37,001 nucleotides of DNA from Equivita sp045641605 (GTDB lineage Bacteria > Actinomycetota > Coriobacteriia > Coriobacteriales > Eggerthellaceae). The position numbers and the translations under genes are program-made. The notes beneath the pieces were generated by a model, which was given only the letters and a program-made list of their open reading frames with translations, searched no databases and was not told where the DNA came from. Below, piece by piece: positions 15,701 through 23,887 of the stretch (positions are counted from its first letter, which is position 1; each line of letters starts with the position of its first letter). The stretch is taken from assembly GCA_045641605.1 (NCBI GenBank), contig JAZUHG010000029.1, forward strand, positions 1-37,001, read 5' to 3'.

Positions 15701-17246
15701 CCTGAATACCCAAACGGTGAAGCGTTGGAGCACGGTTTAGTAATACTGGATGTTCTGCAACAACCTCTTCCAAAACATCGAAGACGTAGTCTGGACCAGT
15801 TTCAACCGCACGCTTTGCAACTTTAATGTTTGCAACGTAGTCAAGTTCAACCAAACGGCGCATTACAAATGGCTTGAAAAGCTCAAGGGCCATCTCGGTT
15901 GGAAGACCACATTGATGAAGTTTCAAAGTTGGTCCAACAACAATTACAGAACGACCAGAATAATCAACACGCTTACCAAGTAAGTTTTGACGGAAGCGTC
16001 CTTGCTTACCTTTAAGCATGTCAGAAAGTGATTTTAGAGGACGGTTACCAGGACCAGTTACATGACGGCCGCGACGTCCGTTGTCAAACAAACTATCAAC
16101 TGCCTCTTGCAACATACGCTTTTCGTTATTTACAATGATCTCAGGTGCACCAAGTTCTTGCAAACGACGAAGACGATTGTTCCTGTTAATAACACGTCTG
16201 TACAAATCATTTAAATCCGAAGTAGCAAAACGGCCACCATCCAATTGAACCATAGGACGCAAATCCGGTGGAATAACTGGGATACATTCCAGGATCATGT
16301 CCGATGGCTTATTGGTTTTGCTCTCGATAAATGAGTTAACGATGCGGATACGCTTAATTGCTTTTTCGCGCTTTGCACCATTACCCTTCTTAATAGTTTC
16401 GTCAAGTTCATCGTGAAGTTTTTGAAGGTCAACTTGCTCTAGTAAGTCTTTGATAACCTCAGCACCCATACCACCGCGGAAATAATCACGGTAGTTAGCA
16501 CGCATTTCACGATATAAGTTTTCGTCTTCGATAAGCTCCTTAGCCTTGATGTTCATAAATTTCTTATAAGCATCACGGCGAAGTTGCTTAGCTTCTGCGA
16601 ACTCTTCTTTAGTGTCTAAAATTTCCTGTTCAACTTCCTCTGGAGTTAAGCGCTCTTCTTCGAAGGCCTCATCCACAATTTCGTCTTCCTCAGGAACATA
16701 ATCGACAGAAAGCTTTTTGGTGTCTTCGATAATTTTTTCGCACTCTGCATCTAGCTCTTCTAGATCCTCTTTCAACTCTTCCTCGAGTTCATCCTTGTCT
16801 TCGGCGCGAGCTTCTGTATCAACCCATGTGATCATATAGCTAGCGAAGTAAAGAACCTTCTCAAGGTCTTTAGTTGTGATGTCTAGGAAGTAACCAAGAC
16901 GGCTAGGTACACCTTTGAAATACCAAATATGGCTTACTGGAGCTGCAAGTTCAATATGACCCATGCGCTCACGGCGAACCTTAGAACGTGTTACCTCAAC
17001 ACCGCATCGCTCACAAATAATACCCTTAAACCTTACGCGACGATACTTACCGCAAGCACATTCCCAGTCCTTTGTAGGTCCAAAAATCTTCTCGCAGAAA
17101 AGTCCGTCTTTCTCTGGCTTAAGAGTTCTGTAGTTAATTGTTTCAGGTTTTTTAACCTCACCAGATGTCCAGCTGCGAATATCGTCAGCACTAGCAAGGG
17201 AAATTTTTAACTCGTCAAAGTTATTTACATCGTATTCTGTAGCCAT
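12789..17246 (-). CDS. rpoC: DNA-directed RNA polymerase beta' subunit with C-terminal alphaCTD-like domain
   Basis: Catalytic subunit of RNA polymerase. N-terminal NFDELKISLASADDIRSW and zinc cysteines around residues 60-82 (CACGKY...CERCG); active-site Mg triad NADFDGDQM at residues 538-546; CHAERGVCQKCYGWDL zinc site; SIGEPGTQLTMRTFH. 1485 residues, longer than many beta'. Two additions: an acidic coiled-coil insertion (~145-270) and a C-terminal helix-hairpin-helix segment (~1337-1390, IETVADLIGHTEKDLLKIEG) resembling the alpha subunit CTD, then a very acidic tail. All nine Trp codons are TGG. GGAGGG precedes ATG, which overlaps the rpoB stop (TAATG). Confidence 0.97.
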   Translation of the reverse strand: MATEYDVNNFDELKISLASADDIRSWTSGEVKKPETINYRTLKPEKDGLFCEKIFGPTKDWECACGKYRRVRFKGIICERCGVEVTRSKVRRERMGHIELAAPVSHIWYFKGVPSRLGYFLDITTKDLEKVLYFASYMITWVDTEARAEDKDELEEELKEDLEELDAECEKIIEDTKKLSVDYVPEEDEIVDEAFEEERLTPEEVEQEILDTKEEFAEAKQLRRDAYKKFMNIKAKELIEDENLYREMRANYRDYFRGGMGAEVIKDLLEQVDLQKLHDELDETIKKGNGAKREKAIKRIRIVNSFIESKTNKPSDMILECIPVIPPDLRPMVQLDGGRFATSDLNDLYRRVINRNNRLRRLQELGAPEIIVNNEKRMLQEAVDSLFDNGRRGRHVTGPGNRPLKSLSDMLKGKQGRFRQNLLGKRVDYSGRSVIVVGPTLKLHQCGLPTEMALELFKPFVMRRLVELDYVANIKVAKRAVETGPDYVFDVLEEVVAEHPVLLNRAPTLHRLGIQAFEPVLVEGKAIRLHPLVCTAFNADFDGDQMAVHVPLGEKAQAEARVLMLSTNNIKAPAHGNPLTVPTQDMVIGLYYLTAVRDGFPGEGRHFMHFADAVDTYEARSGIDLQARIDVRLKRDSVIIEEKTDDKGNGTGKFTSTKKKAGEHIETSVGRIIFNSILPNEHEYLNYELNKGKIKKLVTDIVERYPMSEVPDILDGLKAKGFHYATLAGLTVSVFDATVPPEKEAILKEADAKVAEIESNYEMGLMQDDERHRQTVDIWNDANEKVGDAMVDNFDKFNPIYMMAFSGARGDVKQIRQLAGMRGLMSDPKGEIIDRPIKANFREGLSVLEYFISTHGARKGLADTALRTADSGYLTRRLVDVAQDVIVREIDCGSHHGVDYPTISKDDKGQDKGYNISLVGRCVNEDVKDKKGNVIKKRDEFINSLEEVEELSKAGVEFINVRTVMTCHAERGVCQKCYGWDLATSRPVNIGTTVGVIAAQSIGEPGTQLTMRTFHSGGVAGEDITHGLPRVQELLEARNPRGVALLADVEGKLSIKKVGDEQEITIQGKSKAKTHKVSGHAQLVAGLKSGDTVSVGQQITRGSINPKDLLKLTDAETTLGYIVNEVQRVYVSQGVEINDKHIEVIARQMLNKVIVDKSGDTDLIPGQQINRYKFKRIVEDCIKDKKEAPVGHDKLLGLTKASLSTDSWVSAASFQETTKILTDAAIAGKVDTLQGLKENVCLGKHIPAGTGLKRYRDMSLLYKGNKISDEATEDLPESAPEELKELEGMIPKHESWKIDAEGYLHMGFDDNSYYDSMKYLSRAKLTNEEARLYLYDDLKVSQRWANKFSEASIETVADLIGHTEKDLLKIEGIGVKAMDELKAGLKKHNLLHVIEDDLEATDDDVSSLLDMVFSPDGSVSEEGAAPAADAGESFDDEDLLDDEGAVKGDKKVKSDDLDDLLKDLGDGVTITDEKLADDILKDDEE

Positions 17247-20200
17247 TATTTCCCTCCTTTCTCGTCAGCTTCATCATCGCTTTTAGCATCTTCCTCCTCT
17301 AATTCAAGAGAAGCCTCGATGTCTTCAAGCTCTTTGGTCAAATCTAAATCGTCCTCTTGAGCGTCTTTCTCAAGACCTTCAAGGATGGCGTCCTCGGCAG
17401 ATTTAGCCTCGGCTTCGGCCTTTTGCTGTTCTTGAGCCTCGCCACGAAGCTCAACGTTTAGAGCCAAAGACTTCATTTCCTTAATCAAAACTTTGAATGA
17501 CTCAGGAACTTCAGCCTTAGGCAAAGCCTCACCCTTAACGATAGATTCATAACTCTTTACACGACCTGCAGTATCATCAGACTTGATAGTCAAAATCTCC
17601 TGCAATACGTTTGAAGCACCATAAGCATAAAGTGCCCAAACCTCCATCTCTCCGAAGCGCTGGCCACCAAATTGTGCCTTACCTCCAAGAGGTTGCTGTG
17701 TAATGAGACTGTAAGGTCCAATAGACCTTGCGTGAATCTTGTCATCAACCATGTGGCCCAACTTCAAGATATAAGCTTGACCTACAGTAATTGGCTCACG
17801 GAACTTCTCACCCGTGCGACCATCATATAACCATGCCTTACCAGTTTCACTTAATTGTGGAACCATTGTTTCATCAGCATGCTTACCGTATTTTTTGTTA
17901 TGCATCTTAACTAGGTTTTTGTTTGCAGCTTGAATTGCAAACTGGATTTCCTTTTCATCCGCACCATCAAAAACAGGTGTAGAAACATGGATTGGACCAG
18001 GAGCAATCTTGTCATCATCTGGAGTCTCACTCCATCCCCATTTAGCTGCCCAACCAAGGTGGTTTTCAAGAAGCTGGCCAACATTCATACGAGAAGGAAC
18101 ACCCAATGGGTTTAAGATTACATCCACTGGAGTACCATCAGCGAGGTATGGCATGTCTTCGATAGGCAAAACATTAGAGATAACACCCTTGTTACCATGA
18201 CGACCAGACAACTTATCACCTTGCTGGATCTTGCGCTTTTGAGCAACAAAAACCTTAACAAGCTGGTTAACTCCTGGTGGCAAATTGTCAGATTCAACCC
18301 AGCCCTCAGGAATTTCACGCTTGTCTTTCTTATCCTTTTTGCGAACGAATTTCAATGTCTCAATAACATATCCGCCGCCACCATGAGGAACCTTTAACGA
18401 AGTATCACGAACCTCACGTGCCTTCTCACCGAAGATTGCACGAAGGAGTCTTTCCTCTGCTGTTAGCTCAGTTTCACCCTTAGGCGTTACTTTACCAACC
18501 AAGATATCCCCTGGCTTAACCTCAGCACCGATACGAATAACGCCATCTTCGTCGAGGTTTGTAATCATATAATCAGAAACGTTTGGAAGCTCACAAGTAA
18601 TTTCTTCAGGTGCAAGCTTTGTAACACGAGCATCAATTTCGTATTCGGCAATGTTGATAGAAGTCAAGAGATCTTCGCTAACAACACGCTCACTAACGAT
18701 GATAGCATCCTCGTAGTTATAACCTTCCCAAGGCATGTAAGCAACCATCAAGTTTTGCCCAAGAGCAAGCTCCCCGCCTTCGCAAGATGGACCATCAGCC
18801 AAAACATCTCCAACTTTAACCTTGTCACCCTTCTTAACAATTGGACGATGGTTAATGCAAGTTGACTGATTAGAACGCTTAAACTTAGGAACAATGAAGT
18901 CTTTGAAGTCGCCATCGTCAGTCTTAATAACAATAGAATCGCCATCAACATAGTCAACAACACCAGAGACATCCGAAGTTAGGATCTCACCAGAGTCAAC
19001 AACCAAACGATGCTCGATACCAGTTCCAACATAAGGAGCATGAGGCTTCATTAGCGGAACAGCCTGACGCTGCATGTTAGAACCCATCAAAGCACGGTTA
19101 GCATCATCATGCTCTAAGAAAGGAATGAGGGATGTAGCAATCGATACCATCTGACGTGGAGAAACGTCCATGTAATCGACATTCTTTGGATCAACTTCAC
19201 CAGGCTCACCAAACTCGCCATTAGCAGCACGAGTACGGCACAAAACACGTTTAGCCTTAACGAACTTGCCTTTATCATTTACATAGCCAAACTCTCCAGT
19301 CTTCTCATCGAATGGATCATTTGCCTGAGCAATTGTGAAGTTTTCCTCTTCGTCAGCTTGAAGATAGTGAACCTCATCGGTAACCTTGCCATCAACAACT
19401 TTCCTGTATGGAGTTTCGATAAATCCATAGTGGTTAACACGAGCATAAGCAGCTAGCGAACCAATAAGACCAATGTTTGGACCTTCAGGTGTCTCAATAG
19501 GACACATACGTCCATAGTGAGAAGTGTGAACGTCTCGAACCTCCATGCCAGCACGCTCACGGCTCAAACCGCCAGGACCCAAAGCACTCAAACGGCGCTT
19601 ATGAGTAATGCCAGATGCAGGGTTTGTTTGGTCCATAAATTGCGAAAGCTGCGAAGAACCGAAGAACTCCTTAATTGCAGCTTCAATAGGACGAATGTTG
19701 ATCAACTTTTGAGGGATGATCTCATTTGGATCATTAATATTACCCATCCTATCACGGATAATGCGCTGTGTACGTGCAAAACCCATACGGAATTGGTTTT
19801 GAATTAACTCACCAACTGTTCTGATACGTCTGTTACCGAAGTGATCGATATCATCAACAGTGTATCCTTCCTCGCCCATTGCAAGGTTGATAATATATTT
19901 CATCGACTCAACGATGTCTTCCTTTGTAAGAACAGGAGAATCGTTGCTCATGTCAAAACCAAGTTTCTTGTTGATCTTATAACGACCAACATCTGCCAAA
20001 TTGTAGCTTGGCATTGTAAAGAATAACCTGTCAAGCAAGTTTTTACCAGATTCAGCAGTTGGTGGCTCACCTGGACGGTAACGCTTGAAAGTTTCCTTTA
20101 ACGCATCCTCTTGAGTCTTTGTTGTGTCTGCCTTTAGGGTGTTTTGAACGAATTTGTTATTGCCCAAAAGCTTGATGATCTCGTCATCGGTAGTTGCAAT

Positions 20201-20854
20201 ACCCAAAGCACGCAAGAATGTTGTAGCAGGTTGTCTACGACGCTTTGTACGATCGATAAATACATTTAAGCAGTCGTATTTATCGGTTTCATACTCAAGC
20301 CAAGTACCATGATCAGGAATAAGCTTGGCACCGAAGACACGCTTTCCACTTGTCTTGTCAATCTCTGTTGAGAAGTAAACACCAGGAGATCTAACCAACT
20401 GAGATACAACAACACGCTCTGTACCATTAACAATAAACGTGCCTCTATCAGTCATTCTTGGAAAATCACCCATGAAGACTTCCTGCTCAGAAATTTCGCC
20501 AGTCTCAAAATTTGAGTATTTGATCTGGACATACATTGAAGATTGATAGGAAACGTCCTTGTCCTTACATTCCTCAATGTCAAATTTAGGTTCTTCAAAC
20601 CTAGGCTTGCTAAACTCAATTGACATGGTGTTTGAGGTAGACACGGTTGGGTTCATGTCATTTAAAACCTGCTCAATTCCATGTTCGATAAACCAATTAA
20701 AACTTTCTGTTTGAACACCAATCAAATTTGGCATTTCCATAACTTCAGGAATTTTTGCAAAACTTTTACGTGTTCTTACATTGTTTTTTGTTGATTTTTT
20801 TGGTTTAACAACCGTAGAATTTTTTGAAGTTTTTGCTGATTTCTTATCCGCCAT
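17246..20854 (-). CDS. rpoB: DNA-directed RNA polymerase beta subunit
   Basis: RNA polymerase catalytic partner of beta'. FGSSQLSQFMDQTNPASGITHKRR (rifampicin-pocket region, about residues 390-425) followed by LSALGPGGLSRERAG, then CPIETPEGPNIGLI, GDKLSGRHGNKGVIS and, near the end, GGKAQFGGQRFGEMEVWALYAYGA. About 1202 residues with a Lys/Ser/Thr-rich N-terminus and an acidic ~50-residue tail. Start at ATG 20854, 12 bases after AAAGG; a GTG at 20866 would leave no room for the ribosome-binding site. All nine Trp codons are TGG. Cotranscribed with rpoC. Confidence 0.97.
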   Translation of the reverse strand: MADKKSAKTSKNSTVVKPKKSTKNNVRTRKSFAKIPEVMEMPNLIGVQTESFNWFIEHGIEQVLNDMNPTVSTSNTMSIEFSKPRFEEPKFDIEECKDKDVSYQSSMYVQIKYSNFETGEISEQEVFMGDFPRMTDRGTFIVNGTERVVVSQLVRSPGVYFSTEIDKTSGKRVFGAKLIPDHGTWLEYETDKYDCLNVFIDRTKRRRQPATTFLRALGIATTDDEIIKLLGNNKFVQNTLKADTTKTQEDALKETFKRYRPGEPPTAESGKNLLDRLFFTMPSYNLADVGRYKINKKLGFDMSNDSPVLTKEDIVESMKYIINLAMGEEGYTVDDIDHFGNRRIRTVGELIQNQFRMGFARTQRIIRDRMGNINDPNEIIPQKLINIRPIEAAIKEFFGSSQLSQFMDQTNPASGITHKRRLSALGPGGLSRERAGMEVRDVHTSHYGRMCPIETPEGPNIGLIGSLAAYARVNHYGFIETPYRKVVDGKVTDEVHYLQADEEENFTIAQANDPFDEKTGEFGYVNDKGKFVKAKRVLCRTRAANGEFGEPGEVDPKNVDYMDVSPRQMVSIATSLIPFLEHDDANRALMGSNMQRQAVPLMKPHAPYVGTGIEHRLVVDSGEILTSDVSGVVDYVDGDSIVIKTDDGDFKDFIVPKFKRSNQSTCINHRPIVKKGDKVKVGDVLADGPSCEGGELALGQNLMVAYMPWEGYNYEDAIIVSERVVSEDLLTSINIAEYEIDARVTKLAPEEITCELPNVSDYMITNLDEDGVIRIGAEVKPGDILVGKVTPKGETELTAEERLLRAIFGEKAREVRDTSLKVPHGGGGYVIETLKFVRKKDKKDKREIPEGWVESDNLPPGVNQLVKVFVAQKRKIQQGDKLSGRHGNKGVISNVLPIEDMPYLADGTPVDVILNPLGVPSRMNVGQLLENHLGWAAKWGWSETPDDDKIAPGPIHVSTPVFDGADEKEIQFAIQAANKNLVKMHNKKYGKHADETMVPQLSETGKAWLYDGRTGEKFREPITVGQAYILKLGHMVDDKIHARSIGPYSLITQQPLGGKAQFGGQRFGEMEVWALYAYGASNVLQEILTIKSDDTAGRVKSYESIVKGEALPKAEVPESFKVLIKEMKSLALNVELRGEAQEQQKAEAEAKSAEDAILEGLEKDAQEDDLDLTKELEDIEASLELEEEDAKSDDEADEKGGK

Positions 20855-20962
20855 AAAAACAGCCACCTTTCTACTATATTGAACTCCAAATTTTTTCTAT
20901 TCTTACCTGCGGTTTTTCAGAAGAAAATTTCCAATCTTCTCAAAAGTCGCATCAAGTCGGAT

Positions 20963-20991
20963 ATTTAACTACAAAATTGAATAAAAGTCAA
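20963..20991 (-). promoter_or_regulatory. Probable rpoB-rpoC promoter
   Basis: Minus strand TTGACT (20986-20991), 17-bp spacer, TTAAAT (20963-20968). Gives a leader of about 100 bases. Very AT-rich DNA upstream (20995-21080) could act as an UP element for this and for the divergent pur promoter. Confidence 0.6.
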
Positions 20992-21043
20992 GGAAAATCT
21001 CACTTTTTTGCAAATTTTTTTATTTTTTTAAAAACTTAAATTT

Positions 21044-21072
21044 TTGACGAAAATTTTCTAAAAAAATATTAA
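21044..21072 (+). promoter_or_regulatory. Probable pur operon promoter, distal
   Basis: TTGACG (21044-21049), 17-bp spacer, TATTAA (21067-21072); predicted start near 21079, giving a ~188-base leader before purE. Confidence 0.55.
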
Positions 21073-21124
21073 AAATTTGAAAAATTCTAGGTGTAGTTTG
21101 GACGCGTTTTGTTAAAATCGGTTT

Positions 21125-21133
21125 TGCTATGAT
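21125..21133 (+). promoter_or_regulatory. Possible proximal pur promoter (extended -10)
   Basis: TGCTATGAT: TGn extension and TATGAT (21128-21133), predicted start near 21140. Either promoter places the leader ORF and the terminator in the transcript. Confidence 0.4.
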
Positions 21134-21159
21134 AAACACTAAAATTTTATACGGAGACA

Positions 21160-21207
21160 ATGAATAAGGCGCTACAACACAGCGTAGCAAATAGCAGGCT
21201 ACACTAG
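21160..21207 (+). CDS. Putative 15-residue leader peptide of the pur operon
   Basis: ACGGAGACA before ATG offers a GGAG ribosome-binding site. The ORF MNKALQHSVANSRLH ends TAG eight bases before the terminator stem. Its coding sequence contains self-complementary stretches (GCTAC...GTAGC; GGCT...AGCC). Fits a translation-dependent attenuator, but short ORFs arise by chance. Confidence 0.4.
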   Translation: MNKALQHSVANSRLH

Positions 21208-21214
21208 CCCATAC

Positions 21215-21248
21215 AAAGCACCCCTACACCAAACCGGGTGCTTTTTTT
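21215..21248 (+). terminator. Intrinsic terminator in the pur leader (attenuator candidate)
   Basis: AAAGCACCC (21215-21223), 12-base loop, GGGTGCTTT (21236-21244) and a T run, only 18 bases before purE. Since the predicted promoters lie upstream, it should control readthrough into purE. The loop CTACACC can also pair with GGTGTAG near 21090. Confidence 0.8.
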
Positions 21249-21266
21249 ATTGTCAAAGGAGGCGTT

Positions 21267-21749
21267 ATGCTAAAAGTTGGTATTGTAATGGGTAGCGACA
21301 GCGATACTCCAATCGTAGAAAAAGCTACAGCAGTGCTTAAAGAGCTTGAAATCCCTTACGAAGCTCATATATTTTCTGCACACAGAACACCTGATGAGGC
21401 AGCACAATTCGCCGAAGAGGCACGTGATGCCGGCTTCGGAGTTTTAATTGGCGTTGCAGGAATGGCCGCTCACCTAGCTGGCGCTTTGGCAGCAAGAACT
21501 ATACTTCCAGTAATTGGGATACCGTGCAGCAGTCAACATTTAGACGGAATTGATGCCTTACTTTCAACTTTGCAAATGCCAAGCGGTGTACCTGTTGCAA
21601 CTGTAGCTATTGATGGTGGCAAAAATGCTGCCTTACTTGCAGCGCAAATCCTGGCTACAACAGACAAAGAATTGGCAGCTAAATTAGATAATCAAAAAAG
21701 CGAGAATGCTAAAGGTGTGCTCGCTAAAGATAAAAAACTTTCTATTTAA
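21267..21749 (+). CDS. purE: N5-carboxyaminoimidazole ribonucleotide mutase (class I PurE)
   Basis: Converts N5-CAIR to CAIR. GIVMGSDSDTPIVEKA at the start, FSAHRTPDEAAQFAEEA, GVAGMAAHLAGALAARTILPVIGIP and SALLSTLQMPSGVPVATVAI-type segment (here DALLSTLQMPSGVPVATVAI) show a bacterial class I enzyme, 160 residues. Class I PurE normally works with PurK, which is not in this window. AAAGGAGG precedes ATG. First gene of the pur operon; ends TAA ten bases before purC. Confidence 0.96.
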   Translation: MLKVGIVMGSDSDTPIVEKATAVLKELEIPYEAHIFSAHRTPDEAAQFAEEARDAGFGVLIGVAGMAAHLAGALAARTILPVIGIPCSSQHLDGIDALLSTLQMPSGVPVATVAIDGGKNAALLAAQILATTDKELAAKLDNQKSENAKGVLAKDKKLSI

Positions 21750-21759
21750 AGGAGAAACA

Positions 21760-22446
21760 ATGAGCGAAGAGTTAATTTATCAAGGAAAAACAAAAGACGT
21801 ATTTCAAATGGAAAATGGACATGTTCGTCTAAAGTTTAAGGACGATTGCACTGGTAAAGACGGCAAGTTTGATCCAGGCGAGAATTCTGTTGGACTTACC
21901 ATCGAGGGGGTTGGAGATGTAAACCTTCGCATGTCTATCTACTACTTTGAAAAGATCAATGGTGCAGGCGTTAAGACTCACTATGTAAGTGCGAACTTAG
22001 ACGACACCACAATGGAGGTTCTACCTGCAAAAGTATTCGGCAAAGGCCTTGAGGTAATTTGCCGCCATAAAGCAGTTGGCAGCTTCTATAAGCGTTATGG
22101 CGACTACATCGAAGAAGGCGCAGACCTCCCTGCTTATGTAGAGACTACATTTAAGGACGATGACAGAGAAGACCCATTGGTTACAAAGGATGGCTTGGTT
22201 TGCTTGGGCATTATGTCTGAGAAGCAATACGACGACATCAAAGACATGACTCAAAAAATTACAAAGATTGTTGCCGATGACTTGGCTGAAAAAGGCCTTG
22301 TTCTTTACGATATCAAATTTGAGTTTGGCTATGATGAAAATGGCGATGTAATGCTAATTGACGAGATCGCATCTGGAAACATGCGTGTTTATAAAGATGG
22401 CGAATACATCGAACCAATGAAACTATCGGAATTGTTCTTTGCGTAA
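21760..22446 (+). CDS. purC: SAICAR synthetase
   Basis: ATP-dependent addition of aspartate to CAIR. Starts MSEELIYQGKTKDVF after AAAGGAGAAACA; the Y-x-GKTKD motif, ECVCR-equivalent LEVICRHKAVGSFYKRYG, and LYDIKFEFGYDENGDVMLIDEI identify the family. 228 residues. The frame is open upstream into purE, but the ribosome-binding site fixes the start at 21760. Ends TAA. Confidence 0.95.
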   Translation: MSEELIYQGKTKDVFQMENGHVRLKFKDDCTGKDGKFDPGENSVGLTIEGVGDVNLRMSIYYFEKINGAGVKTHYVSANLDDTTMEVLPAKVFGKGLEVICRHKAVGSFYKRYGDYIEEGADLPAYVETTFKDDDREDPLVTKDGLVCLGIMSEKQYDDIKDMTQKITKIVADDLAEKGLVLYDIKFEFGYDENGDVMLIDEIASGNMRVYKDGEYIEPMKLSELFFA

Positions 22447-22461
22447 TTTTTAGGAGATTTA

Positions 22462-23886
22462 ATGGGCGGATTTTTTGGAATTACTTCAAAGCGAGCTTGC
22501 GTTGCAGATGTTTACTTTGGTGCAGATTATCACTCTCACCTAGGAACTCACAGCGGTGGTCTGGCTGCTTATGACAAAAAAATTGGGCTTCAAAGAAAAA
22601 TTAGACACATTGACAAAGCCCCTTTTAGAACTCAACTTTCTAGCTGTTTGGAAGACATGCATGGAAACGCTGCAATTGGATGCATTAACGATACAGATCC
22701 TCAGCCTTTGTTGATTCGCTCAAAACATGGCGCTTATGCTGTATGTTTTATTGGGAACATAATAAACAAGGAAGCTCTAATCAAAAAGTATTTAGAGAAT
22801 ACACGCGGCCACTTCGATTCGATGACTGGTGGCAAGGTTAATTCTTGCGAGCTTGTAGCTGCGATGATCGACCAAAAAGAAGGCCTTAAAGAAGGCTTAA
22901 AGTTTGCTCAAGATTCTATCGAAGGCACAGCATCCATCATGGTTTTAACCGATAAAGGATCTATATATGTTGCCAGAGATAAGTTTGGCAGACTCCCTGT
23001 TCAAATTGGACGCAATGGAAAGGGCCATGCAGTATCTTTTGAATCCTTCCCATTAGAGAAATTAGAATATAAGAAAATTAAAGAGCTTGGACCTGGCGAA
23101 ATTGTAAAGCTCACTCCAGGAAAAATGACACAGCTTCAAAAGCCAGGCAATACTAAGAAAATTTGTTCATTCCTTTGGAGCTATTATGGCTATCCTACCA
23201 GCACATACGAAGGCAGAAATGTCGAGATGATGCGCTATGAAAATGGTCGCCTCCTAGCCCAAAGAGATAAAAGCGAAAAGTGATTGAAAAATGTTGATTA
23301 TGTTGGTGGTGTTCCAGACTCTGGTGTACCCCACGCTATCGGTTACGCAGGTAACACCAAGGTTCCATATGCAAGAGCCTTTATAAAGTACACACCAACT
23401 TGGTCACGAAGTTTTATGAGCGAAAAGCAAAGCGAGCGTAACAACGTGGCGAAGATGAAGCAAATCCCTGTAATTGAGCTTATTAAAAACAAGGAACTAC
23501 TCTTCGTTGATGACAGCATTGTTCGCGGAACGCAACTTCAAAAAACTGTTAAGTTTTTATATGACAACGGGGCTAAAGGCGTTCACATGAGATCTGCATG
23601 CCCTCCAATTATGTATGGTTGTAAGTACTTAAACTTCATGCGCGCTACCAGTGACATGGAGCTTCTTACACGTAAAACCATCATCAAACTTGAAGGCAAA
23701 AAAGGTCTTGAGCATATGGACGAATATGCAGACGGCTCCACAAGACGCGGTAAAAAACTTCGCAAAACAATTTGTGATGACCTTGGCTTTAAATCTCTTC
23801 GTTTCCAATCTCTAGAAAACGTTATTAAAGCCATAGGGCTCAAACCATGTGAACTTTGTACATATTGTTGAAACGGAAAGGAATAA
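22462..23886 (+). CDS. purF: Amidophosphoribosyltransferase, variant lacking the N-terminal Cys; two UGA (Trp) codons
   Basis: Makes phosphoribosylamine from PRPP, the committed purine step. The N-terminus is MGGFFGITSKRACV, so the usual Cys1 nucleophile of the Ntn glutaminase is absent (nearest Cys at residue 13); other members of this subgroup, as I recall them, share MGG. PRTase motif LLFVDDSIVRGTQL is intact, followed by MRSACPPIMYGCKYLNF. TGA codons at 23281-23283 (SEK-W-LKNVD) and 23869-23871 are read through; the latter gives LCTYC-W-NGKE then TAA, matching the family's LCxxCW C-terminus. 474 residues. GGAG precedes ATG; purM starts one base after the stop. Confidence 0.93.
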
Positions 23887-23887
23887 C

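Noticed and set aside
21160..21248. T-box or classic purine riboswitch in the pur leader
   Set aside because: No T-box bulge sequence and no three-way junction core of the purine aptamer could be found.
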